10,294 nucleotides of DNA from Pseudomonadota bacterium (GTDB lineage: Bacteria; Pseudomonadota; Alphaproteobacteria; UBA8366; JADFVY01), in contig JADFVY010000443.1 of the NCBI GenBank assembly GCA_015222795.1, positions 1 through 10,294 of the forward strand, read 5' to 3'. Shown here piece by piece: positions 6,424 to 10,294 of the stretch. The notes under the pieces were generated by a model. It did not search any database, was not told the origin of the DNA, and worked only from the letters and a program-made list of their open reading frames with translations. Both the position numbers and the translations under genes were made by a program. Numbering within the stretch: the stretch's first letter is position 1; each line of letters begins with the position of its first letter.

Positions 6424-7794
6424 ATGGATCAGGCAAATTCCAAATCGAATGCGAACGGCAACGCGAATGCGGGCTCGGCGGCCGAGAGGCCGACCTCGGG
6501 GTGGAATGGGCCGACGGCAATCATGGCGATCCTCGCCGCAGCCTTCCTGTTTCGAGTTTTCGCCCAACTGATCCAGTCTCTCTGGCCGACGCCAGCCCTG
6601 CCTTCTTTCGAGGCCTGGCAGGGCAGTGGTCTTCCCTATCCCGTGCTGCTGGCTTCACAGGCGGCAATAGTCGCGGCGATGGGCTGGGCAATCGGGCGGC
6701 GGTTGACCGGGCGGGCCGTGTTTGCGCCGGGTCTCCACCGCGCGGTATTCTGGCTCGCCATTGTCTATTTCGTTTCGATGGCGGCCCGGTTGCTGGGGGG
6801 GCTTATCTGGCTCTCCGATGTTATCTGGTTTTCCCGTCCGTTGCCGGCCGTGTATCATATGGTGCTGGCGTTGTTCCTGGTCGCTTCCGTCTTGTGGGAC
6901 GATCGGCTGGCGACCGGCCCGCGAACCGGCATTGCGAGGTGGATTTTTCGCGCGGCGTCATACCCTTCAGCAATGGCTATTGGCTTTACGGTTTTTGCCG
7001 CGGCGGCAGGCGCCGGCATTTCAGCCGCCACCGCCGCCGTCCTGGCGGTAACCGCGGGCGCCACCCTCGTCGTCCTGCACGAACTGATCCATCCTTACCG
7101 TGCGTGGTGGCGCCCATCGGCACGGGAACTCGTCAATGATCTTGCCTATCTCGTGCTGGTGCAGATGCTGCTGCCGAGAGTCCTGGGGTTTGGTGTCGTC
7201 ATGGCTGCTGCCGCGCTGGCGGCCGAACCGGGCCAGCTCCTCCTTCTCTGGCCGCATCATTGGCCGGCGTCGGCGCAGGCGGTGCTGATGCTGTTGACGG
7301 CTGAATTCATGCGCTACTGGCTGCGTCGCGCCGCGCATAATTACCGGCCCCTGTGGCGACTGCATGCCGTCCATCACGCCCCCACGCGGCTTTATGCGAT
7401 TAACGTGGCGCGCTTTCACCCGCTGGAAAAATCCCTGCAATATGTCTTTGACGCCCTGCCGTTTCTGCTGCTTGGCGTCAGCCCGGAAGTGATGTCGGCC
7501 TACTTCGTGTTTTATGCGATCAACGGTTTCTATCAGCATTCCAACTGCGACATCCGGCTGGGGCCCCTCAATTACGTTATCAGCGGCCCCGAACTGCATC
7601 GCTGGCACCATTCGATGGACATCGGTGAATCGAACCGGAACTACGGCAACAATCTTATCGTATGGGACATTCTGTTCGGGACATTCTTCTGGCCCCGCGA
7701 TCGCGAGGTCGGCCGTCTGGGGCTAGAGCATCATCCGATCCATTGGAATCGCTTACGCGATCCAATAGATCGGATAAAGATGCTCGCCCCTTGA
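6424..7794 (+). CDS. Membrane fatty acid hydroxylase / sterol desaturase superfamily protein
   Basis: The 456-residue product has an Asn/Ala-rich polar N-terminus (1-30), several membrane helices (roughly 31-50, 72-91, 107-130, 141-158, 182-217), and a C-terminal catalytic domain of the diiron membrane hydroxylase type. Histidine clusters are H305 with LWRLHAVHH (H314, H317, H318), FHPLE (H332), FYQHSN (H372), ELHRWHHS (H392, H395, H396) and LEHHPIHW (H436, H437, H440). Enzymes of this superfamily use O2 to hydroxylate or desaturate lipids, sterols or carotenoids in the membrane. One oddity: in the usual YWxHRxxH box the first histidine is replaced by arginine (YWLRRAAH, R301). A separate HELIH (219-223) lies about 80 residues upstream. 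ATG 6424 is chosen over an in-frame TTG at 6394 because the latter adds only a basic peptide; the ribosome binding site is weak. It is 146 bp ahead of the GH3 gene on the same strand. Substrate unknown. Confidence 0.88.
   Translation: MDQANSKSNANGNANAGSAAERPTSGWNGPTAIMAILAAAFLFRVFAQLIQSLWPTPALPSFEAWQGSGLPYPVLLASQAAIVAAMGWAIGRRLTGRAVFAPGLHRAVFWLAIVYFVSMAARLLGGLIWLSDVIWFSRPLPAVYHMVLALFLVASVLWDDRLATGPRTGIARWIFRAASYPSAMAIGFTVFAAAAGAGISAATAAVLAVTAGATLVVLHELIHPYRAWWRPSARELVNDLAYLVLVQMLLPRVLGFGVVMAAAALAAEPGQLLLLWPHHWPASAQAVLMLLTAEFMRYWLRRAAHNYRPLWRLHAVHHAPTRLYAINVARFHPLEKSLQYVFDALPFLLLGVSPEVMSAYFVFYAINGFYQHSNCDIRLGPLNYVISGPELHRWHHSMDIGESNRNYGNNLIVWDILFGTFFWPRDREVGRLGLEHHPIHWNRLRDPIDRIKMLAP
7733..7775 (+). 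promoter_or_regulatory. Hairpin 1 (inside the hydroxylase 3' end)
   Basis: ATCCGATCCATTGG (7733-7746) and CCAATAGATCGGAT (7762-7775) are inverted repeats matching at 13 of 14 positions, with a 15-base loop. The element is within the last 62 bases of the hydroxylase coding sequence, where it also encodes the end of the LEHHPIHW region and DRI. Its outer eight bases are identical to those of hairpin 2, with which it forms an alternating series. Confidence 0.6.
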
Positions 7795-7800
7795 AATTAC

Positions 7801-7858
7801 GGGCAATTTTATCCGATCAAACTGAACCGGACCGGTTCCGTTTGATCGGATATTGCCC
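7801..7858 (+). promoter_or_regulatory. Hairpin 2 (long stem between hydroxylase and GH3 gene)
   Basis: GGGCAAT (7801-7807) pairs with ATTGCCC (7852-7858), ATCCGATCAAAC (7811-7822) with GTTTGATCGGAT (7840-7851), and GAACCGG (7824-7830) with CCGGTTC (7832-7838). The only flaws are a TTT bulge at 7808-7810 and one T/C mismatch, so the arms share 26 matched positions. It begins six bases after the hydroxylase stop. No T-tract follows, so it is not a standard intrinsic terminator. It may mark an mRNA processing or stability point between the two genes, or be a protein-binding site. Confidence 0.75.
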
Positions 7859-7927
7859 TGGTCAACGGGGATTATCCAGAGGGCTTCGTCGCCCAACTTT
7901 CCAGTCCCATCCTCGCCAACCCGGAAA

Positions 7928-7932
7928 AGGAG
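7928..7932 (+). promoter_or_regulatory. Strong ribosome binding site of the GH3 gene
   Basis: AGGAG within AAAAGGAGA (7925-7933) is followed by eight bases and then ATG 7941. This is the best Shine-Dalgarno sequence in the window. It fixes the GH3 start at 7941, although the frame stays open upstream to 7662. Confidence 0.85.
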
Positions 7933-7940
7933 ACTTCAAA

Positions 7941-9662
7941 ATGAACGGATTTGCCGATCGCCTTTCCCAGGCGGCATTCACCGCCGGCATGCGGTTCACC
8001 GACTGGCATCTCTGGGGGCCGTTCCAGCGCGCGCTGGCCGATCCGGCCGCGGCTCAGGCGTCGGTCCTCGCCCGCATTCTCGGGGCGAACGCGGAAACCG
8101 CCTTCGGCCGGCATCATCGGTTCGATCGTATCCAGGGACCCGCGGACTACCGGCGGGCGGTCCCCGTCGCGGATTACGAGTCGTTTCGCCCACTGATCAT
8201 GCGTCAGGCCGAAACCGGCGAGCCGGCGCTGACAACGGCGCCGCCGGTCTTCTATGCGCGCACCAGCGGCACCACGGGCGAGGCGAAGCTGGTCCCGGTC
8301 ACCGGCGCCGGCATGCATGGCCTTGCCACTGCCCAGCGGCTGTTCGCCTGTGCGCAATACCGGTATGCGGATTCCTTTGCGGGGCGGGTGTTCGCCATTG
8401 CGGGGGCGGCCGTCGAGGATCGGACTCAACGAGGCGTTCCCATCGGGTCGGCGACGGGGGCCGTATACGCCGCCATGCCGTCGCCGGTGCGGCGGCGCTA
8501 TATCGTTCCCGCGGAGTTGTTTGGCGTCGATGATTACGATCTGCGCGATTATGTCCTGGCTTTTCTGGGGCTTGCGGCCAGGGATGTGTCCTGCATGGCG
8601 ACGGCGAATCCCTCGACTTTTATTCGCCTTCTCGAGGTCGTTCGCGGGAACTGGGACGCGTTGCTCGACGATCTGAAATCCGGCCATGTCCGCGGCAGCG
8701 AGAATCTGAATCCCCAACAGCGTGAGGCGTTGCAAGCGCGCATCCAGGCCGATCCCGTCCGCGCACGGGAGTTGCGCCGTCTGGCGGTCGGTCCCGGACT
8801 TTCCTTTGCCAGTATCTGGCCCGAACTGCGGAGCGTCGTAACCTGGACGGGTGGCAGTTGCGGCTATGCGTTGGGCGCGCTGCTGCCGCAACTGCCGCCC
8901 CAGATCCGGGTAATCGAGGCCGGTTACCAGGCCAGCGAGTGCCGCGGGACGGTCAATATCGACCCGCTCCGTAACATTTGCGCGCCGGCGTTGACGGCGA
9001 CGTTTTTTGAATTTGTCGAACGCGAGAAATGGGAAGCCGGTGGCGGCGAGTTTCTCCGGATCGAGGAACTCGAGGAAGGACGCATGTATCATGTGTTCGT
9101 CACCACGCTCGATGGCCTGTACCGCTATGACATGAAAGACATCGTGCGGGTCACCGGCCGACTGGACGCCACGCCCTGCCTGGAGTTTGTCCAGAAAGGC
9201 CGCGGCTACACCAATATTACCGGCGAGAAACTGTCGGAGACCCAGGCGATTGCGTCGGTCGGTCGGGCCGCATCGGCGCATGGGCTGACGGCGCCATTCT
9301 TTCTTCTCGCCGCCGACGAAGCGAACGCGGTCTACCGGTTGTTTCTCGAACTCGGCGAGGCCAGGGCGGCCCCGTCCATCGGGGCGGCCGTGGACCGCAC
9401 CCTGATGGAGATGAATATCGAGTACTCGGCCAAGCGCCGCGGCGGCCGGCTGGGCGCGCTTGCCTGCGTGGTGCTGCGGCCCGGTACCGGCGCCGCATAC
9501 CGCCGGCACTGTGTGCGGCGCGGGCAGCGCGATGCCCAATTTAAAATCCAGCATCTGCAATATGCCCGCAATCTCGAATTCGACCTGGCGAAATACACCG
9601 TTCGCGTCCCTGGCCAGACTGTCCGCCCGGCAACCCGGTTCGACCGGCGGGGCCTGGTATAA
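7941..9662 (+). CDS. GH3-family acyl-acid amido synthetase (adenylate-forming ligase)
   Basis: The 573-residue product is of normal GH3 length. GH3 enzymes, best known from plant hormone metabolism, activate a carboxylic acid with ATP to an acyl-adenylate and transfer it to an amine, usually of an amino acid. Visible motifs are the phosphate-binding TSGTTGEAKLVP (108-119), YQASECRGTV (329-338) in the position of the plant acyl/ATP-site motif, GLYRYDMKDIV (392-402) with Asp400 as the likely ribose-contacting residue, GRGYTNITGEKLSE (420-433) at the hinge to the small C-terminal domain, and AQFKIQ with Lys535 as the candidate catalytic lysine. All core features are intact, so it is probably active. 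It has no signal peptide. Acid and amine substrates cannot be read from the sequence. The start is set by a strong AGGAG. The stop overlaps the ATG of the next gene (TAATG), which implies translational coupling and a shared pathway. Family assignment is confident; substrate is open. Confidence 0.93.
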   Translation: MNGFADRLSQAAFTAGMRFTDWHLWGPFQRALADPAAAQASVLARILGANAETAFGRHHRFDRIQGPADYRRAVPVADYESFRPLIMRQAETGEPALTTAPPVFYARTSGTTGEAKLVPVTGAGMHGLATAQRLFACAQYRYADSFAGRVFAIAGAAVEDRTQRGVPIGSATGAVYAAMPSPVRRRYIVPAELFGVDDYDLRDYVLAFLGLAARDVSCMATANPSTFIRLLEVVRGNWDALLDDLKSGHVRGSENLNPQQREALQARIQADPVRARELRRLAVGPGLSFASIWPELRSVVTWTGGSCGYALGALLPQLPPQIRVIEAGYQASECRGTVNIDPLRNICAPALTATFFEFVEREKWEAGGGEFLRIEELEEGRMYHVFVTTLDGLYRYDMKDIVRVTGRLDATPCLEFVQKGRGYTNITGEKLSETQAIASVGRAASAHGLTAPFFLLAADEANAVYRLFLELGEARAAPSIGAAVDRTLMEMNIEYSAKRRGGRLGALACVVLRPGTGAAYRRHCVRRGQRDAQFKIQHLQYARNLEFDLAKYTVRVPGQTVRPATRFDRRGLV

Positions 9663-10294
9663 TGCGGGCAGTCAGGCTATCGCTTCACCGGTTCGATTCG
9701 CGGTTCCGCACAGTGGTGCGCCATGCCTCGGCCGCGCGCGACCGGACGGAAACTGTTATTGTCTCCGCCCACGTGGCGAGCGGCGAGACCGGTTACGGCG
9801 AGGCTTGCCCGCGCGCCTACGTGACCGGCGAGAGCATCGACAGTATTAAGCGGTTTTTCCACCGCCACCGCGCAGGTCTTGAGCACCAGGTGATCGGATT
9901 GGCCAGTCTGCTCGACTGGCGCGACCGCCATGCGGAGGAGATCGGCGCAAATCCATCCGCCTATTGCGCCATCGAACTGGCGCTGCTCGACGCCATCGCC
10001 CGCACCGAAGGGGTTGGACTGGACACCTTGCTCAGCCTGCCGCCGCCCGTCGGGGAGCATCGCTATTCGGCGGTGCTCGGGGACAGCCCCTGGCTGGCAT
10101 ACAGGTTTCAGCTCCAGCGATACCGGCGGGCCGGGTTTCGCGATTTCAAACTGAAGCTGTCCCCCGATCCGCGCCGGAACCAGGGCAAGGTTGCGGCCTT
10201 CAGGGTGGCGCGCGGAAACGTTCGAGTTCGCGCCGACGCAAACAATTTGTGGCCGGATGCGGCGGCCTGCATTGCCGCTCTCGCCCCGCTCGAT
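9662..10294 (+). CDS. Enolase-superfamily enzyme, MLE/dipeptide-epimerase/OSBS-like (3' truncated by window edge)
   Basis: The frame from ATG 9662 is open to the last base, giving 211 residues of a protein that normally has about 350. It shows the N-terminal capping domain with GYGEACPRAYVTGES (44-58), the helix SAYCAIELALLDAIAR (99-114), then the start of the barrel with the KxK motif FKLKLS (Lys163 and Lys165, the expected acid/base pair) and VRADANNLW (189-197), where Asp192 should be the first magnesium ligand. The remaining metal ligands and the C-terminal catalytic lysine lie beyond the window. Such enzymes remove an alpha-proton next to a carboxylate; known members epimerise dipeptides, racemise N-acyl amino acids, cycloisomerise muconate or make o-succinylbenzoate. 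Its ATG shares one A with the GH3 stop and has only a weak GC-rich upstream sequence, so translation probably depends on GH3 translation. Exact reaction not determinable here. Confidence 0.88.
   Translation, partial: MRAVRLSLHRFDSRFRTVVRHASAARDRTETVIVSAHVASGETGYGEACPRAYVTGESIDSIKRFFHRHRAGLEHQVIGLASLLDWRDRHAEEIGANPSAYCAIELALLDAIARTEGVGLDTLLSLPPPVGEHRYSAVLGDSPWLAYRFQLQRYRRAGFRDFKLKLSPDPRRNQGKVAAFRVARGNVRVRADANNLWPDAAACIAALAPLD

Noticed and set aside
7078..7092. HELIH as a zinc metalloprotease (HExxH) active site
   Set aside because: The surrounding protein is a membrane hydroxylase with several other histidine boxes; five residues alone are weak evidence for a protease.
7662..7940. 93-residue N-terminal extension of the GH3 protein
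   Set aside because: It overlaps the end of the hydroxylase gene and the hairpin region, and the strong AGGAG at 7928-7932 sets the start at ATG 7941; the 573-residue length matches the family.
7872..9560. Minus-strand open frame of 562 codons
   Set aside because: Although nearly as long as the GH3 gene, it lies wholly antisense to a gene with clear GH3 motifs and shows no recognisable family features.

Overview
The window is GC-rich bacterial DNA and looks like a chromosome segment of an alphaproteobacterium, perhaps a Rhodospirillales-like lineage. This rests on codon composition and on a giant two-helix membrane coiled-coil protein whose layout recalls alphaproteobacterial polarity proteins. 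It is inference; no rRNA or tRNA is present to fix the taxonomy. No insertion sequence, integrase, CRISPR array or phage structural gene is visible.

Layout. Positions 2-397 hold the 3' end of a gene whose product carries 81 uninterrupted aspartates and a Gly/Asn/Pro-rich acidic tail; a strong intrinsic terminator follows. Positions 559-1572 (+) encode a soluble (alpha/alpha)-toroid-like protein of unknown function. It converges, with a 9-bp gap, on a minus-strand major facilitator superfamily transporter (1582-2802). A 236-bp AT-richer divergent region separates the transporter from a 1099-residue coiled-coil membrane protein (3039-6338). Between residues 133 and 942 this protein is an array of 33 units, 29 of them exactly 25 residues long, followed by a compact C-terminal domain.

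A plus-strand group follows: an integral-membrane fatty-acid-hydroxylase/sterol-desaturase superfamily protein (6424-7794), a GH3-family acyl-acid amido synthetase (7941-9662), and a 3'-truncated enolase-superfamily enzyme (9662 to the window end) whose ATG overlaps the GH3 stop codon. The junction between hydroxylase and GH3 carries four alternately oriented copies of ATCCGATC that build two hairpins and can also pair in a competing way.

How the genes may work together. GH3 enzymes adenylate a carboxylic acid and join it to an amine, usually an amino acid. The MLE/dipeptide-epimerase/N-acylamino-acid-racemase/OSBS branch of the enolase superfamily abstracts the alpha-proton of substrates that include N-acyl amino acids and dipeptides. 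A translationally coupled GH3-enolase pair therefore suggests a two-step route in which an acyl-amino acid is made and then epimerised or otherwise rearranged. The membrane hydroxylase upstream could supply a hydroxylated lipid or acid, but that link is weaker. I regard this pair, and the strictly 25-residue-periodic coiled coil, as the most interesting content.
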